From G965227875 sp965227875 (GTDB lineage: Bacteria; Pseudomonadota; Alphaproteobacteria; Rhizobiales; JAJFHC01): a stretch of DNA of 64,000 bases. A model generated the notes under the pieces. It was not told where the DNA came from, made no database searches, and was given only the letters and a program-made list of their open reading frames with translations. The position numbers and the translations under genes are program-made. Positions 1 through 8,184 of this stretch are shown piece after piece. The stretch spans positions 3,472,001-3,536,000 of the forward strand of contig OZ245783.1 in NCBI GenBank assembly GCA_965227875.1, read 5' to 3'. Numbering within the stretch: the first letter of the stretch is position 1; every line of letters starts with the position of its first letter.

Positions 1-751
1 CCAGACCGAAGGTGAATGCGAAGGGCGGCGTCCCGGAGAAGACGTCACCGGGGCCGGGAGAGATGAGATGGCGGGGCATCGCCTGACAGATCGCCAGGAG
101 GTCGCGATGGAAATGCACGGTCGCCTTCGGTGAGCCAGTCGTTCCGGACGTGAACGCGATCAGTGCCGCATCGTCGCTGCTCGCGGTGAAGGCGCCGAAG
201 TGATCCGGCATGACCTGGACGATCCGGTCGAGTTCCGCATCCGCACTGTCGAACAGGATCGTGCGTTGGCCGAGGCCACTTACGGCGCCGCCGAGGGACG
301 CATGGCACAGGACCGTCGAAACCCTGGCGCGCATGACGATGTCGTTGATCTCGCCCGGGCTCGCAAGCGGCGGGGTCGTCACGGCGATGCCGCCCGCCTT
401 GACGATTCCGAACCACGCCGCCGCCGTCATGAGACCGTTGGGCCCGTGAAGCAGTACGCGGTTGCCGGGGACCAGGCCGGTGTCGCGGACCAGGAGCCCC
501 GCAATTCTGTTCGACATCGCGTCGAGTTGTCCGTAGGTCCACGAGTGCTCGCCTTCGATGAGGGCCGTCGCCGTCTTGCCCGCAGCCGAAATCCCGCTTT
601 TCAGGATCTGGTCTGCGGCATTCAGCTTCTGGGGAATGTCGAACAGGTCGGGCGCGAAGCGGCAGTCCGGCATCAGCCTGGGCGGCGGCAACCGGTCGCG
701 AACATACGTATCCTTCAGCAGGGAAGGCTTGAGGTCCGGCCTCACTTTCAT
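1..751 (-). CDS. Aryl-CoA ligase (2-aminobenzoate/benzoate-CoA ligase type), 3' end beyond window
   Basis: Acyl-adenylate-forming enzyme that would activate an aromatic or other carboxylic acid to its CoA thioester using ATP. Only the first 250 codons lie in the window. The N-terminus contains TYVRDRLPPP, typical of benzoate/2-aminobenzoate-CoA ligases. The AMP-binding P-loop TSGTTGSPKAT is visible around residues 199-209, followed by the P-P-F-A-F-T-F stretch of the family. The ATG at 749-751 overlaps the stop of the upstream oxidoreductase gene in an ATGA arrangement, so the two are translationally coupled and probably serve one aromatic-acid pathway. Family assignment is firm; substrate is inferred only. 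Confidence 0.9.
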   Translation of the reverse strand, partial: MKVRPDLKPSLLKDTYVRDRLPPPRLMPDCRFAPDLFDIPQKLNAADQILKSGISAAGKTATALIEGEHSWTYGQLDAMSNRIAGLLVRDTGLVPGNRVLLHGPNGLMTAAAWFGIVKAGGIAVTTPPLASPGEINDIVMRARVSTVLCHASLGGAVSGLGQRTILFDSADAELDRIVQVMPDHFGAFTASSDDAALIAFTSGTTGSPKATVHFHRDLLAICQAMPRHLISPGPGDVFSGTPPFAFTFGL

Positions 752-2229
752 TCCGCTCCCGGATGCCTCCATTCCGGTGCGATCAGCCTTCTTTTGCCGT
801 CGGGGGTAAGGGGAGCGGAAGCGTCGTCGAGCGCGGTCCTGTCCCAGAGCTTGCAGGTGACCTGCTTGTGTTTCTGGTCGAGGCCCTCGCAGTAATTTGT
901 GTATTCGCAGGTGCGGATCTGGTCGCCGCAGCCGAGCCGGAGTTTCTCGAACCAGTCCGGGTCGGCGAGACTCTGGCGGGCGGACGCGACGACATCGGCC
1001 TGGTCGGCGGCAAGTATCGCCTCGGCCTGGTCGAACGTGTGAATCCCGCCGGCGACGATGATCGGTGTCTCGTACCCTGCTTCGCGGACGGCCGCGCGGA
1101 TGCCCGCCGTGGGAGCGACGTTGCGCCCGAAGGGACCGAACTCGTCCGAGATATAGGCGGGCATGCACTCGTAGCCGCTTGGCCCGGTGTAGGGATAGGC
1201 GGCCTGGCCGACGCCGGGCTGCTTGGCGTCCTCGAACCGCCCGCCGCGGGAAAGGGAAAGGAAATCCATGCCGGCCGCGGCGAGCGCGGCGCCGATGAAG
1301 GTAGTGTCCTCGAGGGTGTTGCCGCCGTCGATGCAGTCTTCGGACAGGAACCGGCATCCGACCGCATAGTCCGTGCCGACCCCGTCGCGCACCGCGCGGA
1401 AAACCTCCAGCGGCAGCCGTATCCGGTTTTCCCTTGGGCCGCCGTAGCCGTCGTCTCGCGTGTTGCGCGCCGACAGGAACGACGCCATCGTATAGGCGTG
1501 CGCGTAATGAAGTTCGACCCCGTCGAAGCCCGCGTCCTTCGCCCGCGCCGCGGCATCGGCGAACAGGTCCGGCAACACCGCGGGCAGGTCGCGGATATGG
1601 TCGAGATGGGTGTCCGTGACCCGCTCCCGGTACCCCATCGTCAGGGCCTCGTATTCGCGCTCGTCGAGAATGCCGGCAAGATCGTCGTCGCTTCTGTCGG
1701 CGAGGGCGGCCCGCACTTCTCCATCGGTCGCGTCCGGCATGTCGAGACACTGCCGGTGCCGGTCCGTGACGACGAGGAAACGGTCCAGGAACTTCTGGCG
1801 TTCAGGCCGCCGCTTGATGGCGAGAAAGTCGATCAGCTGGATGAACAGCCGCGTATGGCCCCCGCTTTCCTCCCGAACGCGCTCGACGAGCCGTTTCAGG
1901 CCGGGCAGGAAACGGTCGTCGCCGATGCGCAGCAACGGCCCGCTCGGGATATCCCGGATGCCGGTCGCTTCGACGACCAGTCCGCCCGGCCGGCCCCGCG
2001 CGAAACGTGCGTACCAGTCGAGGACATCGTCGGTGACGAAACCGTCGTCGGAAGCGCGCCACGGAACCATCGCCGGGACCCATGTCCGGTGTTCGAGCCG
2101 GACCGGGCCGAGAGCCACGTCCGTGAACAGCCTCGCCTGTGCGGCCTCGTCCGCGCTCGGCACGCTGCTTTCCAGCGGGGTATGGCGTATGCGTTCCTGC
2201 GGCTTCCACATCGGGGAATCATAGATCAT
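748..2229 (-). CDS. NADH:flavin oxidoreductase, Old Yellow Enzyme family
   Basis: FMN-dependent TIM-barrel oxidoreductase of 493 aa, predicted cytoplasmic. The OYE signature is visible: GFDGVELHYAHAY around residues 234-246, then FLSARNTR..GYGG, then C-terminal phosphate-binding segments (IIVAGGI, ASARQSLADPDWF). The stretch between the first strands and the signature (about residues 135-215) is longer than in ordinary OYEs. The C-terminus carries clustered cysteines (LGCG, RTCEYTNYC, VTC), reminiscent of the iron-sulfur cluster region of 2,4-dienoyl-CoA reductase-type members, though the spacing is not canonical. Start at 2229 is ATG; a second in-frame ATG lies six codons later. Coupled to the aryl-CoA ligase, so a reductive or dearomatising step on a CoA-bound or free aromatic acid is plausible but unproven. 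Confidence 0.85.
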   Translation of the reverse strand: MIYDSPMWKPQERIRHTPLESSVPSADEAAQARLFTDVALGPVRLEHRTWVPAMVPWRASDDGFVTDDVLDWYARFARGRPGGLVVEATGIRDIPSGPLLRIGDDRFLPGLKRLVERVREESGGHTRLFIQLIDFLAIKRRPERQKFLDRFLVVTDRHRQCLDMPDATDGEVRAALADRSDDDLAGILDEREYEALTMGYRERVTDTHLDHIRDLPAVLPDLFADAAARAKDAGFDGVELHYAHAYTMASFLSARNTRDDGYGGPRENRIRLPLEVFRAVRDGVGTDYAVGCRFLSEDCIDGGNTLEDTTFIGAALAAAGMDFLSLSRGGRFEDAKQPGVGQAAYPYTGPSGYECMPAYISDEFGPFGRNVAPTAGIRAAVREAGYETPIIVAGGIHTFDQAEAILAADQADVVASARQSLADPDWFEKLRLGCGDQIRTCEYTNYCEGLDQKHKQVTCKLWDRTALDDASAPLTPDGKRRLIAPEWRHPGAE

Positions 2230-2351
2230 CTATTTTAGGTATGAAATAGTTTTTGCGGGATGGTTCCGGCGCCGGAGCGTTGCAGTCCGGCGTTGTCGCC
2301 GTCGGCGCCTGCGTGTCACAATGCGGTCATCGTCGTAATCTGGAACGTCCG
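2230..2351. promoter_or_regulatory. Divergent intergenic region between the OYE gene and the dctB-like gene
   Basis: The two genes diverge across 122 bp. The OYE-proximal end is AT-rich (about 2220-2250) and contains a near-palindrome, ATAGATCATCTAT, at 2221-2233, which overlaps the OYE start codon. Promoters for both directions must lie here, but I cannot assign -35/-10 or -24/-12 elements with confidence. Confidence 0.35.
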
Positions 2352-4157
2352 ATGACCGAATTGTCCTGGTTTCAGCGGCCACGTGTGCGCAACCTTCGAT
2401 CCGCCGTCCTCGGCGCGTTGACGGCTGCGGTTGTCATCGTGTGCCTCTGGCAGGCCTATCCGGCGCTGTGGACATTTCACCAGCAGCGTATCGCGGAACT
2501 CTCCCGGCAGACGCTGGATCTCTACGAGTCGAGCCTCTACGGCGAACTTGAACGGTACTCCGTTCTGCCAACGATCCTCGCGCGCGATCCGGCCGTGACC
2601 GGTGTGCTCGAAAGGCCGGACGACGCGGCCGTGGTGCTCATGGCGAACCAGGCGCTCGAGAAGATCAACCGTCGCATCGGGGCGCTCGATGTCTATGTGC
2701 TCGATTCGACCGGGTTGACGCTTGCCGCATCCAACTGGGCGAAGGAAAAGACCTTCGTCGGCAACAACTATTCCTACAGACCCTATTTCCTTCAGGCGGT
2801 GAAGGGCGCGCCCGGCCGCTACTTCGCCGTGGGGACGACCACGTTCAAGCGAGGATACTTCCTGTCCTCCGCGGTTCGCCTGCGGGGACGCATTGCAGGC
2901 GTTGTCGTCATCAAGATCGACCTGAGCCGGCTGGCCGGCGCATGGCCGCGGACCGAGGGTCAGGTCGCCTACGTGACCGATGAACATGGCGTCATCGTGC
3001 TGAGCAGCGATCCCGGCTGGCTCTACCGGACCACGCGTCCGCTGAGCGAGGCCGAGCGCCTGGCGATCCTGAGGGAACGCAAGTATGCCGACCGCGAACT
3101 CAGGCCGGCGGAGCCATTCATGGCGGACAATCTGCTGGTATCGCGCCCGGTCCAGGGACACCGCTTCGTCATCAACCTCGCAACCGCATCCTCTGCCATC
3201 GCGGCACAGGTCTGGAACACCGTCGCGACGGTTCTCGTCGCCGTACTGGCCATCGGGCTTGTCGGCGGGGGCATGTGGTTCTGGCGGCGCAATCATCTGC
3301 GCAAGCTCCGGGATCAGGCGAGGCTCGCGGAAGAACTGGAAAGACGCGTGGCGGAGCGCACCTTCGCACTGGAGGAGAGCAACCGCCGCCTGCAGCACGA
3401 GATCCTGGAACGCCGCAAGGCCGAGACCGGGCTCCACGAAGCCCAGGACGAACTGGTACAGGCGGGCAAGCTGACCGCGCTGGGGACCATGTCGGCAAGC
3501 GTCAGCCACGAACTCAACCAGCCGCTGGGCGCCATATCGACCTTCACCGCCAATGTGCGCACACTGCTCGACAGGAGCCGCATCGACGAAGCCCGCGGCA
3601 CACTCGACCACATCGCGGACGCCGCCGACCGGGCGGCCCGCATCGTGGCCAACCTCAGGGCCTTTGTGCGGCGGGAAAGCCGAACGCCGGTGGTGATCGA
3701 CCTCAGGGCGGCGCTCGAAAAAGCGCTGAGGGAAGCCGAGCCCCAGCTCGAAACCCACGGCGTAACCGTAGCCGCCGACCTGACCGCCATAGACGGACCG
3801 GTCCGCGGAGGCATGACCCGTGTCGGGCAGGTCTTCTCAAACGTCATCGGAAACGCCTGCCTGGCCATGGGCGACAGCCGTGACCGCGTCCTGCGCGTGG
3901 AGGCGGGCAATGACGGCGACGGTGTTTGCGTCACCTTCATCGATTCAGGCCCCGGTTTCTCCGACGAGGCGCTCGGCCGCGCCACCGAACCGTTCTTCAC
4001 CACCCGCGCGCACGCCGAAGGCCTGGGCCTTGGCCTGGCGATCTGCGACAACATCATGCGCTCTCTCGACGGCAGGATGGAACTGGCCAACGAAGAAGGT
4101 GGCGGTGCACGCATTCGCCTGTGGTTTGCCCGCGCCGAGCAAAGCGAGGCCGCATGA
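2352..4157 (+). CDS. dctB: C4-dicarboxylate-type sensor histidine kinase (DctB-like)
   Basis: Inner-membrane sensor kinase of 601 aa. A first membrane helix (about residues 17-37) is followed by a periplasmic double-PAS/Cache sensor of about 250 residues, with YVLDSTG, SYRPYF and KRGYFLSSAVR segments typical of DctB. A second helix lies near residue 295, then a coiled coil and the kinase core. The core is intact: H-box SHELNQPLGAI, N-box NVIGNA, G1 DSGPGF, F-box EPFFTT, G2 GLGLGLAI. I chose ATG 2352 because the in-frame upstream stretch from 2253 is arginine- and cysteine-rich and precedes no plausible ribosome site. The stop overlaps the next start (ATGA), so kinase and regulator are coupled. 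DctB normally senses dicarboxylates; the ligand here is unproven. Confidence 0.88.
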   Translation: MTELSWFQRPRVRNLRSAVLGALTAAVVIVCLWQAYPALWTFHQQRIAELSRQTLDLYESSLYGELERYSVLPTILARDPAVTGVLERPDDAAVVLMANQALEKINRRIGALDVYVLDSTGLTLAASNWAKEKTFVGNNYSYRPYFLQAVKGAPGRYFAVGTTTFKRGYFLSSAVRLRGRIAGVVVIKIDLSRLAGAWPRTEGQVAYVTDEHGVIVLSSDPGWLYRTTRPLSEAERLAILRERKYADRELRPAEPFMADNLLVSRPVQGHRFVINLATASSAIAAQVWNTVATVLVAVLAIGLVGGGMWFWRRNHLRKLRDQARLAEELERRVAERTFALEESNRRLQHEILERRKAETGLHEAQDELVQAGKLTALGTMSASVSHELNQPLGAISTFTANVRTLLDRSRIDEARGTLDHIADAADRAARIVANLRAFVRRESRTPVVIDLRAALEKALREAEPQLETHGVTVAADLTAIDGPVRGGMTRVGQVFSNVIGNACLAMGDSRDRVLRVEAGNDGDGVCVTFIDSGPGFSDEALGRATEPFFTTRAHAEGLGLGLAICDNIMRSLDGRMELANEEGGGARIRLWFARAEQSEAA

Positions 4158-5488
4158 CGGCGCACCTGCCCCTCGATCACGAGAGCGCCACGCCCGCCCA
4201 GGACGGACATCCGGTCTGCCGTAAGGTCGTGCTCATCGACGATGACCGTCATCAGCGCGTCTCCGGCGCCCAGACGCTCGACCTCGCCGGCTTCGAAGTC
4301 GACGCCTACGCGGACCCGCAGCTGGCCCTGCAGCAGATCCATCGGGATTTCGAAGGGGTCCTGCTGACGGATTTCCGGATGCCGTCGATGAACGGTCTTT
4401 CGGTACTCGAGGCCGCACGTTCGGTCGATCATGACCTGCCGGTCGTGATCATGACGGGTTACGGCGACGTGCAGCTCGCGGTGGAGGCAATGCGCAACGG
4501 GGCGCACGACTTCATCGAAAAACCGTTCTCGACGGAGCTGCTCGTCACCGTCATCGGCCGGGCGATGGAGAAACGCGAACTTGTGCTCGAGAACCGCCGT
4601 CTGCGGCTCGAATGCGACAATGTCCAGCAGGCCGGCGTCGTCGGCCTGTCCGCGCCGGTCAGGCGACTGAGGGCGCGGGTCGCCGAGATTGCCGCCCACG
4701 ACATCGATGTCTGCCTCAATGCGGAGGCCGGACTGGAAACCGAGGAACTGGCCCGGGCAATCCATGACGGTCGTGGACCCGGTCGGCCTTTCGTTCCGGT
4801 CAACTGTGCCGAACTCGCTCCGAATTTCGCCGAACTGGAACTGTTCGGAAGCCGGGGCGGACAGAGGTCCGGCGGGCGGATCGCGGCGGCGCGCGGCGGG
4901 ACGCTCTTCCTCAACGATGCGGGGCAGCTGTCGGAAACCGTCAGGGCGCGCATCGATCGCATGCGGCGGGATGGCGAAATCGGCGCGCGGCTCATCGTGT
5001 CACGCCGACCGCCGACCGAACCGGACACGGGGCGCAGGTACATCCTCGTGGCCGAGGACGCTCCCGCCTGGCATTTCGTCGACGTCCCCCCGGTGCGCTT
5101 GCGCGGACAGGATCGCCTCCACCTGTTCCGCGCCATGGCCGACAGGGCGTCGGCGCGCTTTTCGGTCTCGCCGCCCGAACTGCCGAATACGGAAGTGGAA
5201 CGGATTCTCCTTCATGACTGGCCCGGCAATCTCGACGAACTGGCCGTCGAGGCGGAGAGGTTCGTGCTGGGGCGCGGTCTCTCGCTCGGCAGCCATGGCG
5301 ACCCGGACGGGTTCGTTTCCGATCCGCTGCCCGACCGTGTCGCGGCGTTCGAGCGGACCGTCATCGAACAGGCGCTTCGGGCGAATCGCGGCTCCGTGAA
5401 AGCGACCTACATCGATCTCGGAATTCCGCGGAAAACCCTGCAGGACAAGTTGCGCAAGTACGGGCTGCGGCGACAGGACTATGTCTGA
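4154..5488 (+). CDS. dctD: DctD-like response regulator with degenerate AAA+ (sigma-54 activator) domain
   Basis: 444 aa: receiver domain (about 23-140), AAA+ remnant (about 162-375), Fis-type helix-turn-helix (about 398-438). The receiver is intact (acidic pocket around D30/D31, phospho-acceptor D73 in LLTDFRMP, K123 in FIEKPF), and the C-terminal helix-turn-helix looks functional. The central domain is not canonical. The Walker A position reads LNAEAGLETEELAR instead of GxxGxGKE. The GAFTGA sigma-54 loop is absent: ELFG is followed directly by SRGGQRSGGR. Walker B reads GGTLFLNDAGQ instead of GGTLFLDEI. The length matches DctD, so this is motif loss rather than truncation. It is coupled to the kinase by ATGA overlap. 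It probably binds DNA under kinase control but does not remodel sigma-54 RNA polymerase by ATP hydrolysis. The gene symbol denotes homology only. Confidence 0.88.
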   Translation: MTAHLPLDHESATPAQDGHPVCRKVVLIDDDRHQRVSGAQTLDLAGFEVDAYADPQLALQQIHRDFEGVLLTDFRMPSMNGLSVLEAARSVDHDLPVVIMTGYGDVQLAVEAMRNGAHDFIEKPFSTELLVTVIGRAMEKRELVLENRRLRLECDNVQQAGVVGLSAPVRRLRARVAEIAAHDIDVCLNAEAGLETEELARAIHDGRGPGRPFVPVNCAELAPNFAELELFGSRGGQRSGGRIAAARGGTLFLNDAGQLSETVRARIDRMRRDGEIGARLIVSRRPPTEPDTGRRYILVAEDAPAWHFVDVPPVRLRGQDRLHLFRAMADRASARFSVSPPELPNTEVERILLHDWPGNLDELAVEAERFVLGRGLSLGSHGDPDGFVSDPLPDRVAAFERTVIEQALRANRGSVKATYIDLGIPRKTLQDKLRKYGLRRQDYV

Positions 5489-5878
5489 CGGCCGCGATTC
5501 ATAGGCGGAAATCCATCCATTACATTGCCGATGGAGACGAATGATTGAATTTTATCTCATATTTTCATAAGGTTAGGGTGCGTGATAAAATCATTGATCG
5601 TCAGGCCGTCCTTGGACAGACTGAATTGATCGAAGGCAGCCCGTTTCCGGCGCGAAGACCGGACATGGAACAACAGGGTCGCCTCAGGAGGAAATGGAAA
5701 GGTTTGTCCGAACGGCTCGGCCGCGGCAGACCGGAGTGAGACAGGAAGGGCCTGCAAGCCCCATCGAAGAGTTCCGCCGGCTGCATGTGTCGGCCGCCGG
5801 ATTTGAAACCGGGCAGGACCGCCTGAGCGTTCCGTGCCGGTTTTGTCGCGACATGTTCGCAACCCTATGGGAGGAAAT
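5489..5878. promoter_or_regulatory. 390-bp intergenic leader before the branched-chain amino-acid ABC operon
   Basis: No convincing gene. The first 100 bp are AT-rich (stretch at 5540-5595) and are the likeliest promoter position. I searched for a sigma-54 TGGCAC-N5-TTGC element and found none convincing. A short reading frame at 5694-5882 has AGGAGG only two bases before its ATG, and it runs into the start of the binding-protein gene; I do not call it. Confidence 0.4.
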
Positions 5879-7135
5879 ATGACGAAACTTTCAACCAGTA
5901 AGAGCCGGCTCAACAAGGCGCTGCTTGCAGCGGGCGTTGCGCTGGCCTTTGCCGTGCCGGGTACGGCTTCGGCAATGGATTGTGAGGAACTGCCGATCGG
6001 ATCGGCAATCTCGCTGACCGGCAAATACGCCACCAACGGCATCCACGCCAAGAACGGCTACGAGTTCGCGATCAAGAAGATCGACGAAAACGGCGGCGTG
6101 AAGATCGGCGACAAGTGCTACAACTTCAAGGTCACCTACTACGATGACGAATCCAAGGGTGACCGCGGGGCGACGCTGGCCGAACGCCTGATCAACCAGG
6201 ACGGCATGCAATACATGCTTGGCCCATACTCCTCCGGCCTGACCAAGGCGATCGCGCCGGTGACGGAGAAGTACAAGATCCCGATGGTTGAAGCGGAAGG
6301 CGCATCGCGCTCGCTCTTCAACAAGGGCTACAAGTACCTCTTCGCGGTTCTGTCGACGTCCGAGCAGTATCTCGCTTCGGCCGTGACGCTCGCCGCCGAA
6401 ATGGCCGAGAAGGAAGGCAAGAAGCCGTCTTCCGTCAAGGTCGCCGTGGCTGTCGAGAACGATCCGTTCTCGCTCGACATCCGCGCCGGTGTTCTCGATG
6501 ACGCCAAGAAGTACGGCATGCAGATCGTCATCGACGAAAAGCTGCCGCGCGACCTCTCCGACATGAGCGCGATCCTGACCAAGGTGAAGCTCATCAAGCC
6601 TGACGTGCTTATCGTGTCCGGTCACTCCAAGGGTGCTGCGACCGCCGTCCGTCAGATCGACGAGCAGAAGGTCGACGTCCCGATGGTCGCGATCACGCAC
6701 TGTGAAGCCGCCGACGTGGTCGGCCAGTTCGGCAAGGCTGCGAACGACATCCTGTGTTCGACGCAGTGGGCCGAAACCCTGACCTACGAAGATCCGATCT
6801 TCGGTACCGCCGCGAACTACGAGAAGGAGTTCAAGGAAGCCTATCCGGAGTACAAGGACAAGACGGTGCCTTACCAGACCGCACAGGCTTCCGCAGCCGT
6901 GTATGTCTTCAAGGACGCCTTCGAGCGTGCCGGTTCGCTGGACAAGGAAAAAGTGCGCGACGCACTCGCCGCGACCGACATGCAGACGTTCTACGGCGGC
7001 ATCAAGTTCTCCGAAGCGGGCAACAACATTGCCAAGCCGATGGTGCTTCGTCAGATCCAGGATGGTGCCTACAACGTGGTCGCGCCGTCCAAGTTCGCGT
7101 CTCACAAGCTGAACTGGCCGCGCAAGGCTCAGTAA
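5879..7135 (+). CDS. livJ: Branched-chain amino-acid/amide ABC transporter substrate-binding protein
   Basis: Periplasmic receptor of 418 aa (Leu/Ile/Val-binding, peripla_BP_6 family). A signal peptide ends near residue 32 (GTASA-MDCEE). The type I binding-protein fold is recognisable: IGSAISLTGKYA at the first strand, AERLINQDGMQYMLGPYSSG, and a VAVAVENDPF / VLIVSGHSKGA second lobe. The ATG at 5879 is preceded by GGGAGGAAAT. First gene of a five-gene transporter cluster with permeases and ATPases following in the same direction, separated only by a hairpin. Lysine and tyrosine content is high for the window, as expected for an abundant secreted receptor. Actual ligand (branched-chain amino acids, urea, amides or aromatic acids) cannot be read from sequence. 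Confidence 0.92.
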   Translation: MTKLSTSKSRLNKALLAAGVALAFAVPGTASAMDCEELPIGSAISLTGKYATNGIHAKNGYEFAIKKIDENGGVKIGDKCYNFKVTYYDDESKGDRGATLAERLINQDGMQYMLGPYSSGLTKAIAPVTEKYKIPMVEAEGASRSLFNKGYKYLFAVLSTSEQYLASAVTLAAEMAEKEGKKPSSVKVAVAVENDPFSLDIRAGVLDDAKKYGMQIVIDEKLPRDLSDMSAILTKVKLIKPDVLIVSGHSKGAATAVRQIDEQKVDVPMVAITHCEAADVVGQFGKAANDILCSTQWAETLTYEDPIFGTAANYEKEFKEAYPEYKDKTVPYQTAQASAAVYVFKDAFERAGSLDKEKVRDALAATDMQTFYGGIKFSEAGNNIAKPMVLRQIQDGAYNVVAPSKFASHKLNWPRKAQ

Positions 7136-7153
7136 GGCAAATACAGCAAACAC

Positions 7154-7189
7154 CCGAAGCCCGGTCATCTGAAAGTGACCGGGCTTCGG
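7154..7189 (+). terminator. Strong stem-loop between binding-protein and permease genes
   Basis: A perfect 14-bp inverted repeat (7154-7167 with 7176-7189, stem starting CCGAAGCCCGG) with an 8-base loop lies 18 bp after the binding-protein stop. No run of T follows, so it looks more like a partial attenuator or a 3'-end stabiliser of the receptor mRNA than a full terminator. This is common in ABC operons, where it lets the receptor be made in excess over the membrane components. Confidence 0.75.
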
Positions 7190-7266
7190 TCCAGTAAGGC
7201 GGGACGGCGTGCGGTCCCGGGGGGATTAGATCAAGTCAGTCGTTGCCGGTCGAGGGGGCCGGGCTC

Positions 7267-8175
7267 ATGGATCAGATCATCGGGAATATTTCCCTTCTTA
7301 TCGAATATCCTGTCGTCAACCTGAAGATTATCCTGGATGGTGTGATGGTCGGGGCGCTCTTCGCCGTCGCGGCCTACGGGCTCGCACTGGTCTGGGGTGT
7401 GATGAACGTCAAGAACCTCGCCCAGGGCGACTTCGTCATCGCCGGCGGCTACGTCGCCTGGTACCTGACGCAGAAGGGCATGCCGCCGCTTCTCGGTGTT
7501 CCGGTCGCCTTCGTCGTGCTTTGGGGGATTGGCTGGGTCATCTACAAGACCGTGATTTCGCGTGTCATCGGCCGTGACCTGTTCACGTCGCTCCTGGCGA
7601 CCTTCGGCCTTGCCATCATGATCGCTCAGATCCTCAACCTGCTCTTCGGATCCGATACCCAGAGCATCCAGCTCGACTACGACACCATCTACCTGCACGA
7701 ATTCGTCGACCTGCCCGTCGCCAAGATCGTCGGGGTGCTCATGGCGGCCGTTCTCGCGGTCGGCGTCGTCATCTTCATGAAGCGCAGCCGCATGGGTCAG
7801 GCCATCCGCGCGACGGCACAGAACGCGCGTGCGGCCCGGGTCATGGGCATCGACACCGAGAAGGTCTATGCCTTCACATTCTCGCTTAACGCCGCGATCT
7901 GCGGCGCGGCAGGCGCCATCATCGTCATGGTGTGGCTGATCCAGCCGTTCTACGGCATCACCTATTCGATCCGGTCCTTCGTGATCGTGACCGCGGCCGG
8001 GCTCGGGAACCTTCCCGGCGTGATCGCGGCCGGCCTCGGCATCGGCGCGCTGGAACAGTACGGTGCGCACATCTTCGGCATCGGCTACCAGCAGGCGATC
8101 GCCGTTCTGCTGCTGCTGATCGTCCTCATGATCCGGCTCGCGCAACAGCGCCGCGTCCGGCAGGTTCTGGAGTAG
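7267..8175 (+). CDS. livH: Branched-chain amino-acid ABC transporter permease (LivH type)
   Basis: Inner-membrane permease of 302 aa with about eight hydrophobic helices. It contains the family pattern ALFAVAAYGLALVWGVMNVKNLAQGDF near the N-terminus and the cytoplasmic coupling loop RATAQNARAARVMGID with its EAA-like Asn/Ala/Gly pattern. I chose ATG 7267, with GAGGGGGCC just upstream, over the TTG at 7243. Forms a heterodimer channel with the next gene product and works with the two downstream ATPases. Confidence 0.92.
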   Translation: MDQIIGNISLLIEYPVVNLKIILDGVMVGALFAVAAYGLALVWGVMNVKNLAQGDFVIAGGYVAWYLTQKGMPPLLGVPVAFVVLWGIGWVIYKTVISRVIGRDLFTSLLATFGLAIMIAQILNLLFGSDTQSIQLDYDTIYLHEFVDLPVAKIVGVLMAAVLAVGVVIFMKRSRMGQAIRATAQNARAARVMGIDTEKVYAFTFSLNAAICGAAGAIIVMVWLIQPFYGITYSIRSFVIVTAAGLGNLPGVIAAGLGIGALEQYGAHIFGIGYQQAIAVLLLLIVLMIRLAQQRRVRQVLE

Positions 8176-8184
8176 GAGGGCGCC

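Noticed and set aside
763..2238. Long plus-strand frame antisense to the OYE gene (and similar long antisense frames throughout)
   Set aside because: GC-rich third positions leave few stops on the opposite strand. The translations show no domain or start signal, while the minus strand has a clear family match.
5489..5878. Sigma-54 promoter expected upstream of the ABC operon because of the DctD-like regulator
   Set aside because: I found no TGGCAC-N5-TTGC element with correct spacing, in keeping with the loss of the sigma-54 contact loop.
5694..5882. A 62-codon frame with AGGAGG next to its ATG in the leader of the ABC operon
   Set aside because: Only two bases separate the ribosome site from the ATG, the product looks like random Arg-rich sequence, and it runs into the true receptor start.
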